Origin: Burkholderia sp. WP9
Lineage (GTDB): Bacteria > Pseudomonadota > Gammaproteobacteria > Burkholderiales > Burkholderiaceae
Length of the DNA stretch: 64,000 nt
NCBI RefSeq assembly: GCF_900104795.1
Contig: NZ_FNTG01000005.1
Coordinates: 136,869-200,868, forward strand
Direction: 5' to 3'
Shown here: positions 33,226 through 43,133 of the stretch, in pieces
How positions within the stretch are numbered: position 1 is the first letter of the stretch
Layout: every line of letters starts with the position of its first letter
Notes under the pieces: generated by a model
The model's input: the letters and a program-made list of their open reading frames with translations, nothing else
Told to the model about the DNA's origin: nothing
Database searches by the model: none
Program-made: the position numbers and the translations under genes

Positions 33226-34048
33226 GGTTATGTCGCAGTAAGAGATGGACGGTAGAATTCCGGCGATACAAAGTCGCTGATGAGAGAATCGGTGAAGACG
33301 CTAAACCCGGCGCTGGCCACGGTATTGAAACGCTTGCACTATCCGTTGGAGGTGATTCTGACGTGCGTGCGCTGGTACGTCGCCTATCCGCTGAGTCTGC
33401 GTTATCTTGAAGAAATGATGGCCGAACGTGGGACGTCGGTCGATCATTCGACCGTCCATCGCTAGGCGCTCAAGCTATTGCCGGTACTGGAGAAAGCGTT
33501 TCGCCGTCGCAAGCTGCCAGTTGGAAAGAGCTGGCGAATGGATGAGACATACATCCGCGTCAAGGGCGACTGGAAATATCTCTACCGGGCCGTCGACAAG
33601 GACGGCAACACCATCGACTTCCTGCTGCGCGCCCATCGGGACCAGACTGCAGCCCGGCGTTACTTTGAGAAATCGATCGCTCAGAACGGCGTCCCCGAGA
33701 CGGTGACCATCGACAAAAGCGGTGCCAATCTCGCCGCGCTCGAAGCCATCAATGCTGATCGTGAGACGCCTATCAAGATCCGCCAGTCCAAATATCTCAA
33801 CAACCGCGTCGAGCAGGACCATCGGGCAATCAAGCGGCGCACCCGACCCATGCTGGGGTTCAAGACTTTTCGCTGCGCCCGGATTCTTCTTGGCGGCATC
33901 GAAGTCATGCATATGATCGCCAAAGGACAGATGAAGTGCGCTCGCGGAATCCATTCGTCCGCCGCCGATCAATTCTACGGACTGGCAACGTAAGCAGTAC
34001 TTCTCATATCGATCATCTTGCGTCCGCGAGCCTTACTGCGACAAAACC
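33226..34048 (+). mobile_element. IS6-family insertion sequence, copy 2
   Basis: An 823-base element with terminal inverted repeats: GGTTATGTCGCAGTAAG at the left and, read inward from the right, GGTTTTGTCGCAGTAAG. It contains one transposase gene with an internal stop. Flanking octamers (ggcaacat, gtcatgcg) do not match, so no target duplication is present. Confidence 0.85.
33280..33993 (+). pseudogene. IS6-family transposase with internal stop (copy 2)
   Basis: A transposase of a different IS6 subgroup from copies 1 and 3: VRWYVAYPLSLRYLEEMMAE with RGTSVDHSTVHR, then WRMDETYIRVKG (first D), VTIDKSGANL (second D) and NRVEQDHRAIKRRT (E). TAG at 33463 stands where the family has Trp (HRWALKLLP), a single G-to-A change. 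Everything else is intact, so read-through or reversion would restore it. As it stands the element is inactive. Confidence 0.88.
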
Positions 34049-34189
34049 GTCATGCGTATGTTTCGAGTCGGTATTTGTCTATTGAAAAACCGACGACGGA
34101 GGAGTGCCAAAAGTAATCGGCGGTCCGTGTGCGCATTCGAATGGCCGCAAAAATCTAGTGTAGGGCAGTGATTTGCTTAAAAGGCCAGT

Positions 34190-34663
34190 TCAAAAAGGCC
34201 GCTTTGTTCGGCTGAAGATGTTCCAGCAGACGAGTGAGCAGGCTAGTTTGAGGAATGCTTCGTGAATGTCAGATCGGCGTTCGAAGCGAATGCGAAGACG
34301 ACGGAAACCATGGAGCCACGAATGAGTCCGTTCGACAACCCAACGGAATTTGCCGAGGCCGCTGCCGTGTTCGGTGCGGCGCCTGGCAATGACCGGTCTA
34401 ATGCCACGCTCGCGAAGTCGGCGGCGATGCGAGTCGGAGTCGTAGCCGCGGTCGGCGTAGATGACCTTGGGCTTGCGAAGCGGTCGGCCGCGCACGCCTC
34501 GAATCGGCGGGATGGCGTCGACCAGCGGCAGCAGTTGCGTGACATCGTTGCGATTCGCGCCGGTCAGGATGACGCTGACAGGAACGCCGTTCGCGTCTAC
34601 GAGGACGTGGTGTTTAGATCCTGGTCGTGCGCGATCGGTGGGGTTTGGCCCAGTTTTTGGCCC
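34190..34663 (-). pseudogene. IS5-family transposase, C-terminal fragment
   Basis: The last 158 codons of an IS5-family (IS427-like) transposase: TGPNPTDRARPGSKHHVLVD, KVIYADRGYDSDSHRRRLRE, ERTHSWLHGFRRLRIRFERR, with the D and E of the catalytic triad. The front is missing; at about 34664 the sequence passes directly into the degenerate repeated-HTH gene on the other strand. A start drawn further right would lie in that foreign sequence. Dead remnant. Confidence 0.85.
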
Positions 34664-35478
34664 GCTATCAAACACTCCCCCGGCCTTCACGGCTATCCGG
34701 GCCCGACCTGGACCATAAGCCAGCTACGCGAGATGATCTTTCAGCGCCTCGGCGTCCGGTTTTCGGCGGTGCATGTTGGTCATCTTGTCCGAAGTTATGG
34801 CCTCGCGTACCGGCTCGGCTACTCGCCGACAAGCAAATCGTCCCGCAACACTTCGCAGAGGTCGCAGACCGGTGTCTGGGCTTCCCGCTGGGCGCTCGCT
34901 GCGAAGATGCTGATGAACGGAGATAGTGTTGAACTCGTAGCGAAAACGCTCAACATCGGCGTCCCAACAATTCGAAAATACAGATCCCTGGTGAGGGCCG
35001 GTCAGCTCGACGCCATCGAACAGTGAAGCCATCCGGGTGTAAGCCAGCTCTTTCGGCCCGGGAGCCGGACTGGTTACGCGGCCGACTGGGAGACAATCCA
35101 ACCGCACACGGTTACGAGACGGAAGTGTGGAGGACGGGGGACGTGTAGAAGCTGATCAGGCAAAGGTTCGGCATTTACCACTCACATGGCGACGTCAGAA
35201 CGGTCGTCGGAAAACTCGGTCTGGAGCATAGGATCCGGCCGCCGAAGGGGCGCACGGAGAAGAAGCGGCTGACTATCAACGACGAAGTAGTGGCATGGGT
35301 CGCCGCTACACTAAAGGAATCGCCGCGGGCACACGGCATAGCCGCCGATTATTGGACAAACGCGCACTTGCGCTCCGTAATTCATCAGCGGGTCGGCGTC
35401 GACTACACTCGCGGATACATCCTGAAGATCGCAAATCGCGCCGTGGCGGCAGACCTGCCTACACGGCGCCGAGGCTGA
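34664..35478 (+). pseudogene. Degenerate inverted copy of the repeated-HTH gene
   Basis: Begins mid-gene at the IS5 junction and follows the protein at 31237-32292 closely: IKHSPGLHGYPGPTWTISQL, HVGHLVRSYGLAYRLGYSP, NGDSVELVAKTLNIGVPTIR, then a stop after LDAIEQ (35026). Homology continues through shifted frames and a TAG at about 35145 to the end LKIANRAVAADLPTRRRG (35478). The 5' third is missing. It shares downstream flank (ctgatc..ttaatcctggtcgc) with the intact copy, so the two are inverted duplicates of one unit. Confidence 0.8.
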
Positions 35479-35887
35479 TCGGTTAATCCTGGTCGCGACT
35501 GTGCTCTCATTTTTGGCCATGGTGGAAGCGTGGATGCCTTGTAACATCTTGCCAGACGTCTGCTTTGCGGTTAAGGTCCGGGCTGGTGAGCGCTGGTCGT
35601 CAGGCCGCGGGAGTGGGTCGAGTTATGCCGATCGCATCAGACGGCTATCGTTAAGCGTTGTTCGATGGCGCCGGAGGTCGGACATTGACGCGTCCGGTCC
35701 CCTGCTGGAAGTGGCCATACCCAGAACGGCACACGTGACCTGACCGTGCCGATCAGCTACCACGGGGCGCCAGTGCAGAAAAGCTTTCGGTTCCCAAAAA
35801 TGCCAATTTCCTCCTACGATACGCACTATTAGCGATCAAAGACATTTCGGGACTGGTGCACCGGTCGATCAAGAAACGGGCAAGGAC
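35479..35887. other. Gene-free interval
   Basis: No gene. Contains the flank shared with the intact repeated-HTH copy, split by about 150 extra bases, and the GTTGTTCGATG motif near 35657. Confidence 0.5.
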
Positions 35888-37565
35888 GTGGAAAGTTTCC
35901 AAATACTCGATCACATCACGGACGGCGTCCTGGCGCTCGACCGCGAGTGGAAGTTTCGGAACATCAACCGGACCGCTGCGCGACTGCTGAAGCGTCGGCC
36001 CGAGGACCTGCTGGGTCGCGAGATCTGGGCCGAATACCCGGATCTCATCGGGTCGAGCTACGAAGCAGCCTATCGGCAGGCGGTCGAGACCGGTATGCCC
36101 AGCACCGCAACCGACTTCTACGCGCCGCTGGGTAGCTGGTTTGAAGTGCGGGCGTTCCCATGCGACGACGGTATCGTCGTGCTGGTTCGCGATGTCACCG
36201 AAGCGCGCGCGATCTCCGAACGTTTGTCGCGCCAGGCCACGCATGATGAACTGACCGGCCTCATCAACCGCCGGGAACTGCTGCTGCGCCTGAACAGTCT
36301 CGTCGACGAAGGCGCGGCCGCTTCCGTCGATCTGCTCTTCATCGACCTTGACCGCTTCAAGGATATCAACGACTCGTTTGGCCACGCGGCGGGCAATGAA
36401 GTGCTGCATGCCATCGGCGAGCGTCTTTCCGACATGTTTACCGAAGGCGCCCATGTTTCGCGCATCGGCGGTGACGAATTCGTAATTTCCCTCGTCGACG
36501 CCCCCGAGGGCGAGGCCGCGCGCGTCGCGCGCGACGTCACAATACGCATGCGCGAACCAATTCAGACGCCGTGCGTGCGGGCCTCGGTGGGCGCGAGCAT
36601 CGGCGTGGCGCGCTACCCCATCTCGGCATCGAATGCGGGCGAGCTGCTGCGTAATGCGGACATCGCGATGTATCACGCGAAGCGCGCGGGCGGTTCGCAG
36701 GTGTGGTCGTTTGGCAAGGAGGATGGGCAGCGCCTCTCGCATCGCCGGCGGCTACGCGCGGATCTGGAGAGTGCGAGCGCCGCGCGCCAGTTCGAACTGC
36801 ACTACCAGCCACAACTGGACCTGCATACTGGCCGCGTCTACGGAGCCGAGGCGCTTCTGCGATGGAACCATCCGCAACTGGGGCTGCTCACGCCGGCCGA
36901 CTTCCTCGACGTGCTGCTTGAATCGCCGGCCTACGAGGCGACGGGCGACTGGCTGATTCGCCTTGCGTTCCGCCAGGCGGCGAAATGGCAGGCGGCGAGC
37001 CGCATGCCGTTCAAGGTCGCCGTCAATCTCTCGGCCACGACGATCCAGAACTGCGATCTCGCCGCACTGGTTTCGGAGGCAGCCGAGGCGGCCGGCGTAT
37101 GCGCTTCCGCACTCGACATCGAGGTGACGGAGACTGTCGTCATGAGCGACTTCGCCGCTGCGTCGCGCGCGCTTTCAGCTGTACGAAGGCTCGGCGTGAC
37201 CGTCTCGCTCGACGATTTCGGCACCGGCTACTCCAGCCTCGCTTACCTCACACGGCTGCCTGTCGATCGCATCAAGATCGACAAGTCGTTCGTGCAGGAG
37301 CTCACAGTTAAGGAGACCTGTCACCGGCCACGCGCGATGGTCGAAGCGATGGTGGCGCTCGCGCGCGCTGGGCATGAGAACGATCGCGGAAGGCATCGAG
37401 ACCGAAACGCAATTCGTCCTCGTCAAAGAACTCGGTTGCGATGCCGTGCAGGGATATTTCATTGGCAAGCCGGTATCGGCAGCGCGCATCGAACCTTACG
37501 CCGAGACACGGTTCGGGGCGGCTGGAGCTTCGTCGTTTCACGACGCAGGAAGCGGATCGCGCTAG
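35888..37565 (+). pseudogene. PAS-GGDEF-EAL cyclic-di-GMP protein, frameshifted near the C terminus
   Basis: From GTG 35888: a PAS sensor (LDHITDGVLALDREWKFRNI), a diguanylate cyclase domain with DLDRFKDINDSFGHAAGNE and the intact RIGGDEFV motif, and an EAL phosphodiesterase domain with YGAEALLRW, the Asn of VNLSA, DIEVTET, SLDDFGTGYSSLAYL and IKIDKSFV. Near 37370 a CG pair appears lost from a CGCGCGCG run; the end of the EAL domain (MRTIAEGIETETQ, then CDAVQGYFIGKP) continues in the next frame to 37565. A real mutation or a sequencing error in a GC repeat are both possible. If corrected, all catalytic residues are present. Confidence 0.85.
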
Positions 37566-37690
37566 CGGTCAACACGCAGCCCCTCGGCGGCTGCGTTAGC
37601 GATGTCATCAGTGCGGTCGTGAATGACCGTTTGTGAACTTGGACGCGACCTCCCGAGCAATATAGGACGGTCGGCCGCTGTGGGTCGATA

Positions 37691-37906
37691 CTACGCGTTC
37701 GCCGAACGGACAGCGGCCATCTTGAAGCCATCACCGCGGGCGGCCTCAGGAAAATCGGAGTTTCCAGATGCTGAAATAACGTCGGAGCCTAGCGCGCCTG
37801 TGTCTGCGAGTAGGGTCAGGGCCGCGCTGGCAGCGAGGATGGCGATTCTCGAAGCATTGAGAGGCGAGGCTTGAATCGGTGTAGCTCCTTTTCCAACCCC
37901 TGCCAT
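37691..37906 (-). CDS. Possible small exported protein
   Basis: A 71-residue frame with a hydrophobic, signal-like stretch (NASRIAILAASAALTLLADT) and a short mature part ending MAAVRSANA. It overlaps the end of the next gene in another frame. AAAGGAG lies ahead of an in-frame ATT (where ATG might once have stood), not of the ATG at 37906. Doubtful; listed because the hydrophobic leader is distinctive. Confidence 0.3.
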   Translation of the reverse strand: MAGVGKGATPIQASPLNASRIAILAASAALTLLADTGALGSDVISASGNSDFPEAARGDGFKMAAVRSANA

Positions 37907-38247
37907 TTGTTGCGAGCCAGACTCCTGCTCGACAAACGCCAGAAATTGTCGCCAAGAATACAACGCAGCGACGCATTCCTGCGCGCCAGCATGTCGCCCA
38001 CGAGCTCGCTGACCTCATCGGGAGTCAATTGAATCCATAGAGGGAACGCGGGAATCATTGCTGCGGCACTAACAGCAGGCACGACCTCGTCGAATAGTGA
38101 CTGTTTGAACGAGACGATCGTCATATTCGGGCAGTGTTGGGTAAGCCGTTGCGCGACCTCATTGTAGTCGACCTCCCTGTTCGCAAACAGGACAGACATG
38201 ATACGCCAGCAATTGCGCCGTTCTTCAGCACTGATCGGGTCAGCCAT
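37816..38247 (-). CDS. Hypothetical protein
   Basis: A 143-residue protein from ATG 38247 with AGGAG eight bases upstream. ISAEERRNCWRIMSVLFANR, EVVPAVSAAAMIPAFPLWIQ and LTPDEVSELVGDMLARRNAS suggest a small helical, cytosolic protein; the layout is reminiscent of small DUF7079-type proteins of Burkholderiaceae but I am not sure. No signal peptide. It stands alone between the GGDEF-EAL gene and an IS110 remnant. Confidence 0.55.
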   Translation of the reverse strand: MADPISAEERRNCWRIMSVLFANREVDYNEVAQRLTQHCPNMTIVSFKQSLFDEVVPAVSAAAMIPAFPLWIQLTPDEVSELVGDMLARRNASLRCILGDNFWRLSSRSLARNKWQGLEKELHRFKPRLSMLRESPSSLPARP

Positions 38248-38651
38248 GGCACGGACTCCTGAAACGATAGGTTCCAAAATTGCGAAATCCACTCGCGACG
38301 CGTCTGTCTGGATAGACTAGGCTGCTACGCACCGCACCTTCTTCCAAAACCCGCGTTGCATGTCGCAGTATGGACTTTGATCAATACGCAACAGGTGCAG
38401 GCCGCTGCGCCATATCACCTTGGAGATAGATCTATATGCGTTTGGCATGGCAAGACCCGTCTCATAAGTCGAAAATAATAGCCGAGGAAATCGCTCAGGT
38501 CATCGAATTTGAGCATCCCACTCAATCTATATGCCGATTACATAGTTCATCGTTTTCGAGCCCCTAGATGCTATGTGGGAGGGCAGCGACAGAAAGCCCG
38601 ACTGGAGTAAAACGGGAGTTGCACACTCGTGTTCTCCAAAGGAGCACGCAA
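38248..38651. other. Interval with at most one very small ORF
   Basis: No recognised gene. A 43-codon frame starting at about 38436 (MRLAWQDPSHKSK) has a TTGGAG site upstream but no known relatives that I can name. The rest is probably the flank of the IS110 element. Confidence 0.4.
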
Positions 38652-39807
38652 ATGGTTAAGCCTGACACAGCCCTCCGTGGGCAGAATACGACGGCAGGTG
38701 GGTACCTGTACATGGCTTTTGAACTGGGCGAGAAGAACTGGAAGCTCTCACTAGGTAATGGCCGGCGCGCGCCCAGCCGCTGTACGGTCGGCGAGGGCGA
38801 TGCCACGGCGGTTCTCACTGCCATCGCCAACAAACGCCAGGGCGCGTTGCCATCTCGGCGCCGACGCACTCGTCTACAGCTGTTATGAAGCAGGCCGCGA
38901 CGGTTTCTGGCTGCACCGCTGGCTGGCTGAACAGGGCATCGTCAATCTCGTGGTGGATTCGGCCAGCATCAAGGTGAACCGCCGTGCCCGTCGCGCCAAG
39001 ACAGACCGGCTTGACAGCGACAAGCTGCTGTCGATGCTCATGCGCTATTACGCGGGCGAGCGGCGTGTGTGGGCGGTGGCACGCATTCCCACGCCCGAGC
39101 AGGAGGACGACCGGCGCCTGCACCGCGAGCTCGAGCGCCTGCGCAAAGAGCAGACCGCGCACACCAACCGGATCCGCTCCCTGCTGGTACTGCACAACCT
39201 TCGGGTCCGCTCTGTCGGCGGCCGCATCTGGACGCACTGGTGGACCCGACAGCGCGAGTTGCTGGCGCCCGGTCTGCGCGCCGAGATTGACCGCGAATGT
39301 GAGCGGCTCGCGCTGGTGCGCCAGCAGATCCGGCTGCTCGAAGTGCCGCAGGAGCGGCAGGTGCGCAGCGGCGGACATCCCGGCATGGCGTTGCTCGCAC
39401 AGCTTACCGGCATCGGTGCAGGCAGCGCGTAGACGCTCGTCAGGGAACCGTTCGCCTGGCGGCAGTTTCGCAACCGCCGGGAAGTGGCCGGCTGTTTGGG
39501 GCTGACGCCCACGCCGTATGCCAGCGGCACCAGCGAGGTTGAACTCGGTATCAGCAAGGCGGGCAACGGCGATGTCGCTGGCTGATGGTCGAGCTCGCCT
39601 GGAGCTGGTTGCGCCTGCAGCCCGGCAGCCAGCTCAGCCACTGGTTCAACGAGCGCTTTGCCGGTACCGGCAAGCGGATGCGGCGCATCGGTATGCGTCG
39701 CGCTCGCACGCCGTCTGGCGATCGCCCTGTGTCGTTATCTCGAGCACGGCGAGATCCCCGCCGGTGCGTTACTCAAACCGCGCGACGTCAACACCTTGAC
39801 GGCCTGA
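38652..39807 (+). pseudogene. IS110-family transposase, several disabling mutations
   Basis: Starts at ATG 38652 after AAAGGAG with YLYMAFELGEKNWKLSLGNG; shifts frame near 38840; continues SCYEAGRDGFWLHRWLAEQG, VVDSASIKVNRRARRAKTD and DRLDSDKLLSMLM (DEDD-type residues of the IS110 N-terminal domain). It reaches TAG at 39430 in place of a Trp codon, and shifts again near 39575 in the C-terminal transposase_20-like part (GCLGLTPTPYASGTSEVELG). The end is LLKPRDVNTLTA at 39807. Clearly dead. Confidence 0.85.
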
Positions 39808-40027
39808 ATCACTGAATGACATCGGATGCAGCAACAGCATGTAAAGATCAACGCGCACGGAACACGCTCGGGCTACCCATTGCGGGTGGCCGTTTCCCTA
39901 GATGAGGCGCGTCGGTAACAGGGTAGCTCCAGCGCTTCGCGCATGCGGCATGAGGTGGCCGGCCTGTCAGGCCGGCACGGATAGAAGGTCGACCCGGCAC
40001 TGACCGGTCAACAGACACCCTGACCTG

Positions 40028-40855
40028 GGCTTTGTCACGTTGCCGAGGTGGTCGCGTAAAATTGGGAGATGAAAAAGACGAAATCTCTCTATCACGGGCA
40101 TCGCTTCCCAGCGGTGGTGATCAGTTGTGCCGTTCGTTGGTACTTTCGATTTCAGTTGAGCTTGCGCGACATCGAAGAGTTGCTGTTCGAGCGTGGCGTC
40201 GTGGTGAGTTACGAATCCGTGCGCCGCTGGTGCGATAAATTCGGCACAGGGTTCGCGCATCGCGTCAAGGCAGCCCGGCGCAAACCGGGCAGTACCTGGC
40301 ATCTCGACGAGTTGTTCGTGATGCTGCGCGGTGAACCTTCTGTGCTGTGGCGAGCCGTTGACGAGCACGGCGCCGAACTCGATATCCTGCTGCAGAAGCG
40401 GCGCGACACGTCCGCAGCCGAACGATTCTTCAGGCGCGTGCTTCGTTCGTGCCCGACGCCGCGCAAGATTGTCACCGACCAGCTGCGCAGTTATCCGGCC
40501 GCGAAGTCCCGTATCCCGGAGCTGGCAAATGTCAAACACGTGTTCGTCAAGGCTGCTGCCCGCGTGAACAATCGGGCCGAAAATAGCCATCAACCTACGC
40601 GTGAACGTGAGAGGCGCTTTCGCGGGTTTCGCGACCCCAAGCGCACCCAGGCGTTTCTCGCGAACTTCGGACCGATCCGGCAGCACTTTGCGCTCAAGCG
40701 ACATTTGCTCCGCGCGTCTCTCTACCGCAAACAACTCACTCGAAATTTTGACGCGTGGCGTCGTTTCACCGAGCTTACCCAAAATCCGTCCTGCCTCTAA
40801 GGAAAGCTCCATTCATCGCACTTCTGCGCCGCGATCACTTTAATGTGACAACGCC
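40028..40855 (+). mobile_element. IS6-family insertion sequence, copy 3
   Basis: An 828-base element with inverted ends GGCTTTGTCACGTT (left) and GGCGTTGTCACATT (right, read inward). It encodes one intact transposase. Flanking octamers differ (ctgacctg, cttccaat). Its right end truncates the YhcG-like gene. Confidence 0.85.
40069..40800 (+). CDS. IS6-family transposase (copy 3)
   Basis: A 243-residue transposase, a diverged sister of copy 1: MKKTKSLYHGHRFPAVVISC, LSLRDIEELLFERGVVVSYE, TWHLDELFVMLRG (first D), KIVTDQLRSYPAAKS (second D) and NNRAENSHQPTRERE (E). Full length, no interruption, so this is one of two IS6 copies in the window that could be active. Confidence 0.93.
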   Translation: MKKTKSLYHGHRFPAVVISCAVRWYFRFQLSLRDIEELLFERGVVVSYESVRRWCDKFGTGFAHRVKAARRKPGSTWHLDELFVMLRGEPSVLWRAVDEHGAELDILLQKRRDTSAAERFFRRVLRSCPTPRKIVTDQLRSYPAAKSRIPELANVKHVFVKAAARVNNRAENSHQPTRERERRFRGFRDPKRTQAFLANFGPIRQHFALKRHLLRASLYRKQLTRNFDAWRRFTELTQNPSCL

Positions 40856-41879
40856 CTTCCAATGCATAACGCGCCACCGCGGCGTTCGTCCGCGCACACA
40901 GGATCAGGCCAACGGGTGGGTTCTCTCCCGGCAGCGTCCAATGCTCACGTGCGTAGTAATTACAGTACATGTGCATCTGCCCCACATCGGCGTGATTGAG
41001 CTCGGTGAGCTTGAGATCGACGATAACAAGGCATCGCAGACGCCGATGAAAAAACAGAAGATCTACACGAAACCAGCTTTCACCGATCCGAAGGCGGCGC
41101 TGGCGGCCGACGAACGTAAAATCGCCACCCAACTCAAGAAGAAAGTCTTCGAGGCGATGGACCAATGCCTCCTCGAGTTGATTTTCTGAATATTCGTCCT
41201 TGAGATCCAGGAACTCAAGGACATAAGGATCCTTGATTGCCTCCTCTGCGGTCACAAGGTCGCCCGGTTGCGCCTTGCCTGACTTCTGCAGCATGGCAGG
41301 CCTGTTTTTCGACAGCATCGCACGCGTGTGAAACTGGCTGCTGATCTGCCGATCCAGTTGTCGCACGCTCCATCCGCCACGAAGTGCTTCGGCTTCGTAA
41401 AACGCTCTTTCTTCAACTGACCGGGTTCGCCGCATGAGGTGGATGTAGTGCGTCCAGGACAGCTGAAATGTGTTCCCGAGCTGGTCAAAATCGAATTTCC
41501 GAATCGCCGGTTCGGAAATTCCTGGCTGGCCTGCGGGCGTAGATTTCCGAATCAGTGATTCGGAAATCGCGGCTGGCGGGTAGGTCTGGTAGTACATCCT
41601 CATCAACTCCAGATTGTCAACCCCAAACCCGCGCCCGAAGCGGGCAGTCAGGTCGGCCGACAACCGCTCTAAAAGGGTCTGACCGTAGACCGCACGTCCC
41701 TCCCCGCCCTGACTGAATTCGACAATACGACGACCAATCTCCCAGTAGGTAGCCGTCATCAGCGCGTTGACACTTCGGGCCGCAGCACGACGACCGTGTT
41801 CCAGAAGCGCCACGATGTCGCCGTGTATGCCGCTGTATTCGGCGCTGCTTATTGCGATATCAGTCATTGGTACTGTCAT
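40856..41879 (-). CDS. YhcG/DUF1016-family nuclease-domain protein, copy 2, 3'-truncated by IS6
   Basis: About 341 native codons from ATG 41879 (ATG 41867 also possible). DUF1016 N-terminal part: ALMTATYWEIGRRIVEFSQG, FGVDNLELMRMYYQTYPP; PDDEXK part: GRQRRLRIGESWFRVDLLFF and LVIVDLKLTEL (Asp-x-Lys where copy 1 has Glu-x-Lys). After ARYALEG the frame enters the IS6 end and stops at 40797, replacing the normal C-terminal helix (about 20-30 residues). A repeated SESLIRKSTP/SEPAIRKFDF linker, coded by near-identical ggttcggaaatt runs, is unusual. Probably impaired. Confidence 0.85.
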
Positions 41880-42225
41880 CAGGTAGTTTCAGCGTTAACG
41901 AGTTCAAATGGACATTGGCTATCATCGTGTTGCGCTGTCTGCACTCGGTCGATCGATGAAAATCCATGTTGGCACGCCATCGACCCGAAATCGTCCCGGG
42001 CCTTAGCCCGACATCGCCAACCTCCCGACCCTTTCCTGCGCAACTGCGACGACACGTTTCCGGTGTACGTCGCCAGCCATCGCCAGCAGCGAGGCGCAGA
42101 GCTCGCTCAGCCGCCGGACGACGGCCACGCAACGGTCCGCCACCAGCAGGAACACCCTCCGATGCATATGTAGCAGGACCGGCGGTGCGACCAGCGCCCG
42201 GCTGCGGTCGACGGGCCGGCGCATG
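41880..42225. other. Gene-free interval
   Basis: About 345 bases with no supported gene; likely promoter of the YhcG-like gene on one side and 3' flank of the SET gene on the other. Confidence 0.45.
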
Positions 42226-42672
42226 TTAACCGCTTGCCGAGGCCAGCATCGAACCGGTGCACCGCCTCTTCCCACAGCGACAAGCAAAGTCGGCGGCCAA
42301 TTCGGGAGTAATCGCCTCATCGATCGTGAGTCCATAGGCGATAAAAAGCTCGTCGCCCGGTATCACATCCCTGAGTGTCTCGATGAAAACCCGCCCCCGC
42401 CCGTCCTCGATCGCCTCGCAGTTCGGCTGGCAGGAGTGATTCAGCCAGCGCGCGCTGTTGCCGCCGACGCTGCCGTCGATCACGCGCCCGTCATGCAGCC
42501 CGAAAATGAACGTATGGCCGGGCATGCCGGAGCGGCGGAACCGGGCAGAGGCCCGTCGCCACGAGGTCACCTCGCCGCGATATTCGAGGATCCGCTGGCC
42601 GGCGGGAATCGCGCGCAGCGCGAAGACACCTCGTCCATGCACCGATGATTTCCTGACCGTCACGCGCCGCAC
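42226..42672 (-). CDS. SET-domain protein (lysine methyltransferase-like)
   Basis: A 148-residue compact SET protein. Motifs: SSVHGRGVFALRAIPAGQRI (start of SET), FGLHDGRVIDGSVGGNSARW, LNHSCQPNCEAIEDG (NHSC box binding S-adenosylmethionine) and GDELFIAYGL, then a post-SET Cys cluster CRCGKRRCTG. GTG 42672 has AGGAG six bases upstream; a frame extending to 42720 lacks one. Bacterial SET proteins of this size can methylate lysines on proteins; the target is unknown. It lies in a gene set with a KfrA-like protein and an integrase. Confidence 0.88.
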   Translation of the reverse strand: MRRVTVRKSSVHGRGVFALRAIPAGQRILEYRGEVTSWRRASARFRRSGMPGHTFIFGLHDGRVIDGSVGGNSARWLNHSCQPNCEAIEDGRGRVFIETLRDVIPGDELFIAYGLTIDEAITPELAADFACRCGKRRCTGSMLASASG

Positions 42673-42744
42673 TGCTGACTCCTGATCCGTTGAAGCCTGC
42701 GAGCATAGCGAGCAGCGCACTGCGCGGCAACCGGCACGGTCGCG

Positions 42745-43098
42745 TCAGAACAATCGGGTCTGCCGGGGATCGCGTGGCGGGGGCCGGGAAACATCATTCC
42801 GGCCGGTCTGCCGGCGTTTACCGCGCCTGCTTCCTACCCGCTGCAGCCGTGCCAGCATCAGGCATTCAACTGCCCCATCGTTAAAGCGCAATTCGAATAC
42901 GCCGGTGTCGCCGGACCGACACCGTGCCGTTGCGCGGAACGACAGGCGTAGCCCCCGACGTTTCGCGCGGGCGATCATCTGCGTGCGACTCATGCCGTGC
43001 CAGCAATCCGACATGAAGCGCGTCACGGCCCCGGGCAGGGACTCATGCGCGACACCCTGCGGCAGCGTCAGTCCGGCGAGCAGGTAGAGATCAGCCAT
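42745..43098 (-). CDS. Hypothetical protein of the integrase module
   Basis: A 117-residue basic protein I do not recognise: ADLYLLAGLTLPQGVAHESL, SDCWHGMSRTQMIARAKRRG, then VFELRFNDGAVECLMLARLQ and a basic tail RRGKRRQTGRNDVSRP. ATG 43098 or 43107. The central part looks like a nucleic-acid-binding or small globular domain. It is co-oriented with the SET and KfrA-like genes and probably co-transcribed. Confidence 0.55.
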   Translation of the reverse strand: MADLYLLAGLTLPQGVAHESLPGAVTRFMSDCWHGMSRTQMIARAKRRGLRLSFRATARCRSGDTGVFELRFNDGAVECLMLARLQRVGSRRGKRRQTGRNDVSRPPPRDPRQTRLF

Positions 43099-43133
43099 GC
43101 AGTCCATTTCCCTGGTGGCGAATTACCCTGTCT

